DNA from: Candidatus Zhuqueibacterota bacterium | GTDB taxonomy: Bacteria; Zhuqueibacterota; Zhuqueibacteria; Residuimicrobiales; Residuimicrobiaceae | DNA: 64,000 bases | Assembly: GCA_963169875.1 (NCBI GenBank) | Contig: CAUJEL010000075.1 | Span: forward strand, 17,899 to 81,898 | Direction: 5' to 3' | Shown: piece by piece, positions 44,513 to 53,749 of the stretch | How positions within the stretch are numbered: the stretch's first letter is position 1 | Layout: every line of letters starts with the position of its first letter | Notes under the pieces: model-generated | Seen by the model: only the letters and a program-made list of their open reading frames with translations | Told to the model about the DNA's origin: nothing | Databases searched by the model: none | Position numbers and translations under genes: made by a program

Positions 44513-47026
44513 TCAATCCACATAATCGGTTTCCAAATCCAGGGTAGCATAGGTTAATTGGGTCACGGGATCAAAGGCGCGCACCTGAAACGCGCCGTGA
44601 TAGTCTTCCTCCATGCGCAGGGAGATGCGCACGGCTTGTCCGCTCTGCAAGGTGATCCAGTTGGTGTCCGGATTGATGTATTCACTGGCAGCGGCTTCGC
44701 CGACCTGGCGCTGGCCAGCGAAGGCTTCCAGTTGGAACGTCGCTTCACCGCCAAACAGGGAATCACTAAAGATGGAGACTTCAATCATGGGCCGTCGCGT
44801 GGTGATCTTGCGGGAAGTGCCCTTGCGATACTGCAGGGCGATCTCCAGGCGTGGCTTTTCCTCGGCTTTTTTAGTGTCCAGTGAAATCACCAGAACCGGC
44901 AGCAGGGCTTCCTGCAGGGAGAGGCCCCCATGATAGTAGGGTTTTCCCTTTGAAAACGCGGCAAAGGTTTTGGGCACGGCATAGGTCTTGAACGTCCCGC
45001 GTATGCCCGCCTCTTGCGGTGAGAAAGCGGCGACGCCTGCATTGCCGGAGCCCGTGCCTAGCAGAAAGCGCTCCTTGGTGACCGTCCATTCGCCCAGCGG
45101 CTTGGCCGCCACATCTCCCGCGGCCTGCTCGTGCAGCAGAATAAAACCATGATCCGTGACCACGACAGCTTGATCGAATTTATGCTGTTTGACGACATGG
45201 ATCGCTGCGATGAGCTTGCGCAAAAGCAGGGAGATGAATTGCCGCGCCTCGAACGGGCTCATGGTGCCCATGTCGTCAATGTCGGTGGTTTTGATGATCC
45301 ACAGCTGTTTGTGGGGTTCCACTTTGAGGCGGTGGCCTGCCAACAGATCATTCAGATCATTCATCAGACAGCGGTCGCCGTAGATGCTTTGCAGGTATGC
45401 AAACCGATCCGCCGGTGTCCTGATCATGCGGCCGTCGATGCTCGGAATGATGGCGCCCTTTTCAATGGAGATCTCCATTTTGGTCTGAGCGAAGGGCAGC
45501 AGGCTCGCCATGCCCACGGCGGTGATGGTGGGCAATTGGGCACATGCGGATTCCAGGGTGATTTGATATCGGCCCGACAGTTCGTTTTCGAGTTCGGCAG
45601 CCAGTTCATAACGCAGGGCATCCACCATAAAAAAGGCGGTTCGTTTGTTTTCTGACAAGAGCGGGGCGACGATCTTGTCAAATACCTCGCTGTTGCGCAA
45701 GCGGCCGCTGGCGGGCCAGCCCTCTTTCTCGACCGCAGCGATGAAAAGGGACTGCAGCCATTCGGAAGTTTTGGCATAGTTTTGCCGCGCCTGCTGGATC
45801 ACCCCCTCCAGCAAGAGGAGGTCGCCATAGACTTCGATGACAGCCGCTTCCATGTTGCGATAGGCGCGGTCGACAATCCGGAAGCGTGAAATATAAAAGT
45901 AGATCAGCGCATTGGCATCGGGGCGGTTTTTTTGCAGTTCAGGTTCGAGATCATTTGTCAGCGTCAACAACTGCAGCGCCCGTTCCGCAAGGATCCAGAG
46001 CTGTTGCCGTTCGGGGAGATGGCGCACCCATAGCGAACCGCGCCGGTGTGTTATGATCTCTTCGCAAGTTTCAAAGGCCCCAGTGGCGACCGCCTCGCAA
46101 AAGCTATGCAAAAAGGTGCGTTCTTCAAAGGCAAAGGTATCGCGATGACCCAGATTTTTGTACGCCGCCAAGTGCTGTTCCAGCCGCAGCGCGGTGGCCG
46201 TTTCCTCGGCGCGCTGCATGTAGAGCATTTGATGCCGCTCGCTGCCGCGCAAATCTTCACAGACGCGAAAGATGAGGGATTGGGCCGCTTCGTTGGCCCG
46301 GGGGACTTGCTGCAATCCTGTTGGCAGCGCTTCTGGCAGGTCAAAGGCAAATTCACTGAACAGGGTAAAACGCCACAATTCCCGGGCTATTTCATCATAG
46401 CCCCCATCTGCGGGCGTGAAGGAGAACGTGGCAGTACAGAAAGATTTGTATTCGTCGCGCCATCCGGCATCCCGGGTCAATCGCTGCGCCTGTTGCGCAT
46501 CCGGGGAGAGCAGCGCGATGAGAATTTCAGCAGATGATTCGACCTTGAGAAGGCTTTTGATCTTGGGCCAATTTGTGCTGCCTTTGATCAGTTGATTGAT
46601 GGTTGCATAGTCCGGTACTCCTTGTTGAAACAGCTTTTCGAATGGTCCGCGCAGTTCCGGCGCCGCCTGCAGGCACAGGCCAAAAAGCGATTCGCTGTCG
46701 GATTCCGGGAATTCGCCGCCGCCCAGAGCGAAAATTTGGTAGGGATTCTGTTGTTTCTGCTGTTCTGAAACAGGTCTTGGCGCTGGTAAATAGATGATCA
46801 TTCTGTCTTGCTCGTGGTCAGTCTGACCCATCCTGCACCAGAGCGAGAGGGCTTGTTCGCGGCCAGCAATCGTGGATGTGGAGCCGTCGATAAAATGGGT
46901 ATGATCATTGATCAGTCCGGCGGCAATTTCATTGTAGCGGTTGGCGGGATCGTAGATCACCAGCACGGAAGATCTCTGCAACCGTTGTTCAAGGTAATGC
47001 GCGATATAGGTTTCTATTCTCTTCAT
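44513..47026 (-). CDS. pglZ: BREX phosphatase-like protein PglZ (type A)
   Basis: 837 aa, usual length for PglZ. The alkaline-phosphatase-superfamily domain is in the second half: TAFFMVDALRYELAAEL, LPTITAVGMASLLPFA, AVVVTDHGFILL and YYHGGLSLQEALLPVL carry the metal-binding Asp/His residues. The N-terminus (SVLVIYDPANRYNEI) is typical as well. PglZ is an essential BREX core protein that associates with the methyltransferase and helper ATPases. It is separated from the rest of the core by two toxin-antitoxin insertions, so it must be transcribed by read-through or from a promoter in the abiE region. Confidence 0.93.
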   Translation of the reverse strand: MKRIETYIAHYLEQRLQRSSVLVIYDPANRYNEIAAGLINDHTHFIDGSTSTIAGREQALSLWCRMGQTDHEQDRMIIYLPAPRPVSEQQKQQNPYQIFALGGGEFPESDSESLFGLCLQAAPELRGPFEKLFQQGVPDYATINQLIKGSTNWPKIKSLLKVESSAEILIALLSPDAQQAQRLTRDAGWRDEYKSFCTATFSFTPADGGYDEIARELWRFTLFSEFAFDLPEALPTGLQQVPRANEAAQSLIFRVCEDLRGSERHQMLYMQRAEETATALRLEQHLAAYKNLGHRDTFAFEERTFLHSFCEAVATGAFETCEEIITHRRGSLWVRHLPERQQLWILAERALQLLTLTNDLEPELQKNRPDANALIYFYISRFRIVDRAYRNMEAAVIEVYGDLLLLEGVIQQARQNYAKTSEWLQSLFIAAVEKEGWPASGRLRNSEVFDKIVAPLLSENKRTAFFMVDALRYELAAELENELSGRYQITLESACAQLPTITAVGMASLLPFAQTKMEISIEKGAIIPSIDGRMIRTPADRFAYLQSIYGDRCLMNDLNDLLAGHRLKVEPHKQLWIIKTTDIDDMGTMSPFEARQFISLLLRKLIAAIHVVKQHKFDQAVVVTDHGFILLHEQAAGDVAAKPLGEWTVTKERFLLGTGSGNAGVAAFSPQEAGIRGTFKTYAVPKTFAAFSKGKPYYHGGLSLQEALLPVLVISLDTKKAEEKPRLEIALQYRKGTSRKITTRRPMIEVSIFSDSLFGGEATFQLEAFAGQRQVGEAAASEYINPDTNWITLQSGQAVRISLRMEEDYHGAFQVRAFDPVTQLTYATLDLETDYVD

Positions 47027-47143
47027 CCATTGCCACCCAAAAGATTGGAAACAGACAACTTTATCTGCCCTGATTGAGCAGGTTTTTCAAATAGGGCATT
47101 TGTCACTGGCTGATTCTACTGTACTCAATCCGGCGATTAATAA

Positions 47144-47272
47144 TCACAATAACCTGGAGATCAGACGCGAGGAAACCAGCGCACGGGAAATAATCAAATC
47201 CTGCTCGATTTGTTCATTGCTGTTCCAGGGCGCCCGGGCGCGCCAGGCGGTGATATCTGCGCGCGGGATCAC
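47144..47272 (-). pseudogene. Truncated abiEii toxin remnant
   Basis: A GTG start overlaps the abiEi stop (GTGA). The frame reads VIPRADITAWRARAPWNSNE and QIEQDLIISRALV, which matches the N-terminus of the AbiEii nucleotidyltransferase toxin, then diverges after about 33 codons and stops at 42 codons. AbiEii is normally about 300 aa with the catalytic motifs downstream, so the toxin is lost. The remaining 117 bases before pglZ contain no further remnant. Confidence 0.75.
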
Positions 47273-48078
47273 GACTCAGCCTCGCCACTATGGTTTTCAA
47301 TGATCATCCAGCGGTTCGCAGAGGAAAACCCAGTTTTGATTTTGTTGGGCTCCATTGGAAAACGATGACGAATGCGCATCTGTAACCGGCCGTGGATAGC
47401 ATCTGCCAGATCCCGTTTTCCAAGAATATTTTCGAGAATATAACCGAGCCGCTGCCACGATGCCAGCGCCGATTTTTCGATTGCGAGGTCAGCCAGAAGC
47501 TGTGGATTGAGCCCTTCGGCCAATTCTTCAAGGACGGAGATACAACGGACCAGTCCACCGAGACGCTCATGATAATAGACCAGATCATAGGCTGTCAGTT
47601 CAGGGCTTGAGAGGCGCACCGTACCCGTGTCGGTCTTTTTTTGTATAATACCCTTTTCAGGAAAATCGCTTTTTACAAAAAAATTGATCTGGATGCCTTT
47701 TTTTTTCAAGCTTCGTTTGGCGGGTTTTGGAATGACGATGAAAAATTCTTGCGGCTGCTGATGCGCTGCGCCGTGCATGGCTGCAGCGCTCAACAGCCCG
47801 ACATAGTACGGTTTGTTCAGATGGGACATATAATCGTCCAGAAACAGCAGTGGCGGCATTATCCCTCTGGCAGAATATTCGGGAGGCACGATGAGGTAGA
47901 ATTCGCGTTGCAGCGCCACCAGACGGCCTTTGCGGATCAGCCGATGCAGCGACTTTTTCAGCGCCAACTCGGACTGCTCCAGAGTCTGCGTAACCTCCGG
48001 CCAGGCAAACGTATACCGGCCCATGGATTGCAGCCGCTCGATGTACTCTGACAAATAATTGTACATTTTAGGTGGCAT
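47269..48078 (-). CDS. abiEi: AbiEi-family antitoxin (type IV), orphaned
   Basis: 269 aa. An N-terminal winged helix (FAWPEVTQTLEQSELALKKSLHRLIRKGRLVALQREFYLIVPPEY) is followed by the AbiEi antitoxin domain (PPLLFLDDYMSHLNKPYYVGLLSAAAMHGA, SSPELTAYDLVYYHERLGG). In AbiE systems this protein represses its own operon and blocks the AbiEii toxin. Here only a 42-codon toxin stub remains downstream, so the gene may persist as a regulator or as an anti-toxin to an AbiEii elsewhere. A perfect 21-bp palindrome overlaps its promoter. Confidence 0.9.
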   Translation of the reverse strand: MPPKMYNYLSEYIERLQSMGRYTFAWPEVTQTLEQSELALKKSLHRLIRKGRLVALQREFYLIVPPEYSARGIMPPLLFLDDYMSHLNKPYYVGLLSAAAMHGAAHQQPQEFFIVIPKPAKRSLKKKGIQINFFVKSDFPEKGIIQKKTDTGTVRLSSPELTAYDLVYYHERLGGLVRCISVLEELAEGLNPQLLADLAIEKSALASWQRLGYILENILGKRDLADAIHGRLQMRIRHRFPMEPNKIKTGFSSANRWMIIENHSGEAES

Positions 48079-48103
48079 GCCCCTATTGTGTTTTCGTTTT
48101 CTT

Positions 48104-48132
48104 AAAATACCACTTTGTGGTATTTATTGCAA
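48104..48132 (-). promoter_or_regulatory. abiEi promoter with overlapping palindromic operator
   Basis: On the minus strand TTGCAA (-35) and TATTTT (-10) are 17 bases apart. The palindrome AAATACCAC-TTT-GTGGTATTT (48105-48125) fills the spacer and the -10, as expected for AbiEi autorepression. The start codon is 26 bases downstream of the -10. Confidence 0.7.
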
Positions 48133-48192
48133 ACAAAAACTTGATATAGATGAATATTCCTCACACTGTGGATAAGGTGGGCCACTCCTGAG

Positions 48193-49380
48193 TTATTTTT
48201 GAAAAAGCTTGCGCACTTGTTTGTTGCCTACCAAATCCGAGAGTATGCGGTAATTTCTTCTTTCCCAACGGATGCGTCCGGCGATGATGGCTGGATGAAT
48301 CCGCAAGCGGTCAGCCAGTTTGTTGATTTGATCGCGATCGTCCTTGTGCTCGAATAAATCCCAGATTCTGGCGGGGAGCAGTGCTTCCCGCGCCAGTTCA
48401 TCCGCGGCGCGTTCCTTGTCATCTCCTTCGGCATCCAGATCATCGATAATGCAGTCAACATCATCCTTGTCGATATGCAGCGCTACGTGCGCCAGCTCGT
48501 GGGCGAGGGTGAACCAAAAATTATCCAGGCGATCGTAGCGCAGCGTCAACGCAATGACCGGAGCGCCTTGACGGCTTTTCATCACAGCGCCGTCCAGGTG
48601 CGTTTTGGCGAGATGTTCAAGCACAATGAAATGGATTCCTGCCTTGGCGAGGTATTCCTGCACCAGACAGGGGCCTTCCTGGAGATAACTCAATTTGGCG
48701 ATATCTGTGATGTAGGCCTTGGTGATTTGGCCTTTATGGTATGGCGGCAATTCCGCCTGGCGATCCGCTTCTTTAAGCACCTGGGCTTTCCACGCTATCA
48801 ATGCATGGGCATCGATGGTGCCGTTGGTGCGCACGATCTGACGGCAAAGTGCGCCCTGCAGGACCTGGGTATCAACACCGCGGAAAAATTCTGTCAGCAG
48901 TTCTTCGCCACGGTCCGCGGCCTCTTTTGCGTTGTCTTGGAAGCCCTTCAGCCAGCCGCGGGCTGCCATCTCGCGGATGGGAAAGCGTTCCCAGTTGAGA
49001 TCAGCAATGTCCTGGTCCGGTTCCTCTTCGCTGATCAATACATCAAGGGGGATTTGCAGCGTCTGATGCAGTTTGCGGATCATTTTAAGAGTCAGCGGCT
49101 GCTTGCCGCTGAGCACCTCGGACACTTTGCTTTTGCTGCCGATGAGTGGAATAAGATCTTTTTGTTTCAAGCCCTGTTGATCCATGCGGAATCGGATAGC
49201 GGCCAGCGGATCGGGTTTGTGCAGCGGGAATTCCTGCTCTTCCCAGGTTTCGATGAGAAAGGTCAGCAGCTCCAGTTGATCGCCTTCCGCGCTGCCTGGA
49301 TCTGGATCGAGCACAACGAGACGCCTGGCTTCGTTTAACGCCGCCTCGTAATCCTGATTATTTTTGATGAGCTTTATCAT
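48193..49380 (-). CDS. higA: HigA-like antitoxin fused to an ImmA/IrrE metallopeptidase domain
   Basis: 395 aa, three times the length of a plain HigA. Residues 1 to about 120 form the HigA region with a helix-turn-helix (LKQKDLIPLIGSKSKVSEVLSGKQPL). The C-terminal half is an M78/ImmA-IrrE domain with an intact zinc motif, FTLAHELAHVALH (HExxH), and a downstream acidic ligand region (KERAADELAREALLP). Such peptidases cleave repressors or antitoxins, so it might be self-limiting under stress (inference). It follows higB by 17 bases, the usual toxin-first order of higBA. Confidence 0.9.
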   Translation of the reverse strand: MIKLIKNNQDYEAALNEARRLVVLDPDPGSAEGDQLELLTFLIETWEEQEFPLHKPDPLAAIRFRMDQQGLKQKDLIPLIGSKSKVSEVLSGKQPLTLKMIRKLHQTLQIPLDVLISEEEPDQDIADLNWERFPIREMAARGWLKGFQDNAKEAADRGEELLTEFFRGVDTQVLQGALCRQIVRTNGTIDAHALIAWKAQVLKEADRQAELPPYHKGQITKAYITDIAKLSYLQEGPCLVQEYLAKAGIHFIVLEHLAKTHLDGAVMKSRQGAPVIALTLRYDRLDNFWFTLAHELAHVALHIDKDDVDCIIDDLDAEGDDKERAADELAREALLPARIWDLFEHKDDRDQINKLADRLRIHPAIIAGRIRWERRNYRILSDLVGNKQVRKLFQK

Positions 49381-49397
49381 GAGTTTAATAGATTGAT

Positions 49398-49679
49398 CTA
49401 TTTCTTTTTAGAGTATTCAGCATGGGTTTCAATGCGCTCAATGTAGACGGTTTTGACTTTATAGGCGATGCGCACGGTCAAACGGTAGTGATTGCTTTTG
49501 ATGTTGAAAATGACGGTATTGTCCGCCAGGAAACTGGCTTTGGGATATCGTTGTTTGATGTCGTGTGGCGTTTGCCAGTCGGCCTGTTGCGCTTCATGAT
49601 GCCATGCCAGCAATGCATCCCTGGCGTCGGCATGCTGTTTGATGAATGCGTCGATCGTTTTGCGCGAGATGACATGCAT
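49398..49679 (-). CDS. higB: HigB-type mRNA interferase toxin
   Basis: 93 aa, RelE-like fold: ISRKTIDAFIKQHADARDALLAWHHEAQQADW, then DNTVIFNIKSNHYRLTVRIAYKVKTVYIERIETHAEY, the signature of the HigB_toxin family that cleaves ribosome-bound mRNA. Full length. It leads the higBA pair and has its own promoter and operator, so it is expressed independently of the BREX genes upstream. Confidence 0.93.
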   Translation of the reverse strand: MHVISRKTIDAFIKQHADARDALLAWHHEAQQADWQTPHDIKQRYPKASFLADNTVIFNIKSNHYRLTVRIAYKVKTVYIERIETHAEYSKKK

Positions 49680-49690
49680 GGGTTTAAGAT

Positions 49691-49743
49691 AATGTACTTG
49701 TTATAAACTTGATTGTCAAGTAAAAAGTTCCTAATTTAGGAAC
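49691..49743 (-). promoter_or_regulatory. higBA promoter and two palindromic operators
   Basis: On the minus strand TTGACA (-35, 49714-49719) and TACATT (-10, 49691-49696) are 17 bases apart, 11 bases before the higB ATG. The palindrome ACTTGA-nnn-TCAAGT (49707-49721) overlaps the -35, and a second perfect palindrome GTTCCTAA-n-TTAGGAAC (49727-49743) lies just upstream. Both are candidate HigA sites. Confidence 0.7.
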
Positions 49744-49777
49744 ATTAATATCATATTTTATCGGGAACTGTAGAGTT

Positions 49778-49799
49778 GTAGTCCACCTCAAAGATGAAC
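49778..49799. repeat. Degenerate family C palindrome after pglX(C)
   Basis: GTAGTCCACCTCAAAGATGAAC: the left half matches the strong copy at 42414, the right half is decayed. It lies 16 bases beyond the stop codon of the PglX C-terminal gene. Confidence 0.45.
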
Positions 49800-49814
49800 G
49801 ATATCTTTATGGCT

Positions 49815-52070
49815 TCAGCTATCTTCTTCGTCTTCCTCCTGCGGTTTGGCGCGCTTGCGCCGGGGGGCTTTGCTGTCGTCGTACAGCGCTTCGAGATCGT
49901 GGGCGATGGCCAGCGACTTGTCGGTGACGCATTTGCCGCGGACGCGATCCGGCCAGATGGCATAGGCGAGATGGGCCCAGTCATAATCGCCGGCCTTGAG
50001 CTTGTCCCAGCACGCCATGAGGTCTTTGCGCCATTTGGGCAGCCGGAAGAGTTTCCACAGCGGCGCCGCGGTGATGAGCACGCCGTCATTGAGGTCCGGT
50101 TTGTAGGGCAGTTGGGCGACGCGCAGCAGTTCTTCGCGGAAGGCTTTGAGTTCGAGGAGAAAGTCCTCCAGGGATTCGATCCTGGAGAGGTCGGTTTTGG
50201 AGGTGTCCGACAACCCTGGTTTATCCGACATCTGTTTGCGCAGGCGGTCGAGGTCTTTGCTCACTTCTTCGATGCGCGGATTGAGATAATCGTTGACGCA
50301 GGTATAGAGGAACTGGTCATTGAGGCGGTGGTAATAGATCCACAGGGTATAGTTGCCGTTTTCGCTGGAGAGCGGCCAGTAGATGGGCGCCTGGCGGCGG
50401 CTTTTGGAGTAGCGTTTGAGATGGTCCTGGAAGAATCCGGAGGGTTTGCGGAAATAGTCGCGCAGGGATTTGACCTCGAGTATTTCGCAGGCCTCCTGTT
50501 CGATGGCGGCGGCGCGTTCGCCCCAGAGCACATCCAGCACTTCGCGGACGCGGCGAATGATGTCTTCCTGATGGGTCTGGCCTTCCGGGGCAAATGCGTC
50601 ATCGACGAGGATGCCCTCCCAGGAGATGCGGATGGGATATTCTTCATCTTTGATGGTGGGATTTTTGACGCTGCCCTCGGGCGGCAGGGAATTGGCATCC
50701 GGCCGGGCACGCAGCCATTCTTCGCTGACGATGTTGTTTGGCGTTGCCGGTAAACCAATGACATTTAGCAACATTCCGACAGGGCAAGCAGGCAACGGGG
50801 AAAATGGTGACGGAGTTGATGTATTTAATGTATGATTGAGTGATAGACGTAATTCAAATCGGCCAAGGGAGAGGCCGAAACACCATGACATGAAATCAGT
50901 AATTAATGATTGTTGATTAGGTGTCGTTTTTTCCGAGAACTCGGGTTCATCATAAGCATCTAATCCTTGTTCTTCATTTCTCTTTGCTGATAAATTTGCA
51001 TAATTCAATGCGTTACATTCTTCTTTTGTAAAATCATATAACTTGAAAGCGGCTTCATCAATTTCGTCTTGGATTTGATTGATTTCAGACTGCAATTTCC
51101 TGAAATTTGCTTCAATTTCCAAACCGCGTTCGGTAAAGTTTAATCTAGTAACCTGACATAACATGGGAATAATGAAAGCATGTGATGTTTCGTTTGCCGT
51201 ATCAATTGAGCGTTTAACAGTCCATAACCTAAACATTTTTTGTCCCAGTTGACTACCTTCATTAATTTTAATTGGATAAGGAACAGCTCCTATTACGCCT
51301 ACCTGATACGAGCGCGCTATACTTCCAGCGCTGACCATCATTTCTAAGAAGACATTAAAAACCTTTGTATTCATTAGTCCACAAATATCCTGAACAACTT
51401 CTTTCTCAAAAAAGCCAGCTGATCCTTTTACAGAGAAAACGCCGGCAGCCGGCCAGGGCTTAACGGAAAGCATACTACTTGTCCGATCTCCCCAAGTCAA
51501 TCCAGGGAGAAAATAGTATTCCACATTTTGCGGTCTAGAGTTAAGTTTTCCTGTTGCCAGGTCAATGAAATTGCGTATTTCATCACCTTCATTTCCCCAA
51601 TTAACAAGGAGATGAATATCGATATAGTAAGGTGAATATTCTCCTCCTTTTGCAAATGGAGCCCAAATTTTCCCTTCGCAAGTTCGTCTGCAACACCAAG
51701 TCTGGAATTCTGTTATCTCGTCTTTAGTCCAATCTTCTAATTTTTGGGGTGCCTCATAATTGCCATCCAGAATTCGCTCCGCCGGAACTTCCCACCATGC
51801 TCGGACAAAACGAAAGTCATCTCCGGTCTGTAATCCAACTTTTACAGTTCTTTCTTGACCCTCAAATGGGGGAAGATCAGCGAACAGATTACGAATACGT
51901 TCACTGACCCAATAACAGAAAGGTGTTAGTGGAACTTTCTCGAATGAATTAGGATTTACGATATATATATCATCGATGTTCCCGCCACCATGTAAACCTT
52001 TGATTTGTTCGGCTAGCTTTGGCCCCTTATCCTCATGTTGAAGTAGGCGGATGAATAATGTGTTGTTCAT
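49815..52070 (-). CDS. pglX: BREX methyltransferase PglX, C-terminal half (target recognition)
   Basis: 751 aa from the ATG at 52070, which overlaps the OLD stop as ATGA; the longer track start lies inside the OLD gene. It begins exactly where PglX continues after its catalytic part: LFIRLLQHEDKGPKLAEQIK, VPLTPFCYWVSERIRNLFAD, TGDDFRFVRAWWEVPAE, WAPFAKGGEYSPYY, PGLTWGDRTSSMLSVKP. It contains no SAM-binding motif of its own. The first roughly 440 residues are encoded in AT-rich DNA; from about 50755 the DNA turns GC-rich. It must assemble with the N-terminal half to make an active adenine methyltransferase (inference). Confidence 0.92.
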   Translation of the reverse strand: MNNTLFIRLLQHEDKGPKLAEQIKGLHGGGNIDDIYIVNPNSFEKVPLTPFCYWVSERIRNLFADLPPFEGQERTVKVGLQTGDDFRFVRAWWEVPAERILDGNYEAPQKLEDWTKDEITEFQTWCCRRTCEGKIWAPFAKGGEYSPYYIDIHLLVNWGNEGDEIRNFIDLATGKLNSRPQNVEYYFLPGLTWGDRTSSMLSVKPWPAAGVFSVKGSAGFFEKEVVQDICGLMNTKVFNVFLEMMVSAGSIARSYQVGVIGAVPYPIKINEGSQLGQKMFRLWTVKRSIDTANETSHAFIIPMLCQVTRLNFTERGLEIEANFRKLQSEINQIQDEIDEAAFKLYDFTKEECNALNYANLSAKRNEEQGLDAYDEPEFSEKTTPNQQSLITDFMSWCFGLSLGRFELRLSLNHTLNTSTPSPFSPLPACPVGMLLNVIGLPATPNNIVSEEWLRARPDANSLPPEGSVKNPTIKDEEYPIRISWEGILVDDAFAPEGQTHQEDIIRRVREVLDVLWGERAAAIEQEACEILEVKSLRDYFRKPSGFFQDHLKRYSKSRRQAPIYWPLSSENGNYTLWIYYHRLNDQFLYTCVNDYLNPRIEEVSKDLDRLRKQMSDKPGLSDTSKTDLSRIESLEDFLLELKAFREELLRVAQLPYKPDLNDGVLITAAPLWKLFRLPKWRKDLMACWDKLKAGDYDWAHLAYAIWPDRVRGKCVTDKSLAIAHDLEALYDDSKAPRRKRAKPQEEDEEDS

Positions 52071-53749
52071 TTGCCTGCCCCCGAATTTCCACGAAGCCAT
52101 AATATTATTTCCATTATTTTTCCAGGAATTTCTGTTTCTGTATCTGCCGCTATGAGCCTGGCACGTGCAGGCTTTCCCACATTCGGATATTTCTGGCAAA
52201 GTAATTGATACTGAGTATCTCCGCCTACTGATGTTTTTAGTTCATCCTCATATTTTTTTATGAAACGCCAGACACAGTTGCCATTATTACTAAAATTATC
52301 CAACTCGTCATTATAATGTGCCTCTTCCGTTTTGTTATTTATGTCTGATGAATCTTCGTCGTAAACTATGCCAAAAGGTATGTTGAAAGATTGAGCCATC
52401 AGACCGAATTCGGCCAAGTTTCTCTTGCCACCGACTTCTATGACAGAAATTCCTGCCTTATCCAGATCAAAACCTAATCTTCGAGCATATTCTGGGATCG
52501 CTAATTTTTCTGTATCTCCTTCAACAAAGAGAATTCGTGAAGCAAAAAATAATTCGTTGCGTTCTGGATCAAGCTCTTTCAATAATTTCTCTTTTCGTCT
52601 TTCATCATTGGGAAGAGTGGAAAATTTCACAAAAGTTCCACTATCGTTTTTTCTCACCAATCCCACTTGATCATAGTCGGGAATACCTACGAAGTGGGGA
52701 GAATGGGTAGTGTAGATGACTTGGTTGGTTCTGCCGATTTCTTTGAGGGTTTTGTAAAGAGAACGTTGCATTTGTGGATGCAGAAACATTTCAGGCTCTT
52801 CTATTAACAAGATCGCTCCCTGTTTGCGTTGTACCTCAAAAGCCTGAAGAATGGCCAAAACAAGCGCGTTCTGTATGCCCTCACCTAGTTCGGTCGCATT
52901 AATTGTAAAGCAGGCCTCTTTAACACGCAATTCAAGTGATTTGTAAAAATCTAATGTGTCGAATGGCGAAAAGAAGAGATCCAGTTTGTCGCTATCCAAC
53001 ATGGGATCCAATCCAAGTTGCCTGAGAGCGTTTTCTTTTATTGATTTTTCGAGTTGTATAAATTTATCCGTTTTCAGCAGCTCCATGGCTTTTGACATCA
53101 ATTCTTGGAAATGCTTTCTTCTCGATGTGGAAATTTCTTGGCCATTACAATCTTGAACTGTTATTATCTGCGAAGAATCATTAAAATCCTCGTTAATATC
53201 TTCAAAGAGCTGTCTTAAAAGTGAATATCGTGCTGAAGGAAGCTGTTCTTTTAGAGATCTGTTTGTACCAATATAAATCAGTGGGACACTTTCGCGTATT
53301 TCGGCTGGTATACCAATTAAAGGCTCATATTCATTCTTTTGGCCTTTTTTAGGTGCTTTTTTAGGTACCATTGGTGGCTTACCATTAGGAACGATACACT
53401 GCTGTTGCAATCTTGGTTGCCCTTTTTTCTCACCGACTTTGTAACGCGTGTACTCAAATGATAATGTTGGAACGTCTACAATATCAGACTCTTTAAATTT
53501 TCTATATCCAATTGGGGGGTCAATGGTAATTGAAATGCTGATATCCAATTCAGGATCACGGGCATGTATATCATCAAGGTCAAAAGTACTGACAGCTAAC
53601 CAATCTTTGCCTAAAACTTTCTGTATGGCTTTGAGAATATTGCTTTTTCCTGCATTATTCGGTCCAACTAGTGCACAGACTTGAGGAATGTCGAAATCTA
53701 GTTGTTTTATGGATCTAAAATTTTTGATCGTTATATGTTTTATCTTCAT
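52067..53749 (-). CDS. OLD-family nuclease (ABC-type ATPase plus TOPRIM) inserted between the PglX halves
   Basis: 560 aa from MKIKHITIKNFRSI. ATPase: Walker A VGPNNAGKS (28-36), signature-like ELGEGIQNALVLAI, Walker B ILLIEEPE (313-320), and IYTTHSPHFV. TOPRIM: LFVEGDTEKLAIPEYA (Glu410) and IVYDEDSSD (Asp464, Asp466). Proteins of this type (OLD, GajA) are DNA nucleases, several of them anti-phage. No UvrD-like gajB partner is present. The ATG overlaps the PglX(N) stop as ATGA (53746-53749) and its own stop overlaps the PglX(C) ATG the same way (52067-52070), so all three are translated as one unit. The gene is AT-rich, unlike brxC. Confidence 0.92.
   Translation of the reverse strand: MKIKHITIKNFRSIKQLDFDIPQVCALVGPNNAGKSNILKAIQKVLGKDWLAVSTFDLDDIHARDPELDISISITIDPPIGYRKFKESDIVDVPTLSFEYTRYKVGEKKGQPRLQQQCIVPNGKPPMVPKKAPKKGQKNEYEPLIGIPAEIRESVPLIYIGTNRSLKEQLPSARYSLLRQLFEDINEDFNDSSQIITVQDCNGQEISTSRRKHFQELMSKAMELLKTDKFIQLEKSIKENALRQLGLDPMLDSDKLDLFFSPFDTLDFYKSLELRVKEACFTINATELGEGIQNALVLAILQAFEVQRKQGAILLIEEPEMFLHPQMQRSLYKTLKEIGRTNQVIYTTHSPHFVGIPDYDQVGLVRKNDSGTFVKFSTLPNDERRKEKLLKELDPERNELFFASRILFVEGDTEKLAIPEYARRLGFDLDKAGISVIEVGGKRNLAEFGLMAQSFNIPFGIVYDEDSSDINNKTEEAHYNDELDNFSNNGNCVWRFIKKYEDELKTSVGGDTQYQLLCQKYPNVGKPARARLIAADTETEIPGKIMEIILWLRGNSGAGK

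Noticed and set aside
52067-53749. Gabija (GajAB) system
   Set aside because: The OLD protein is GajA-like in domain layout, but no UvrD-like GajB is adjacent, and both neighbours are PglX halves.
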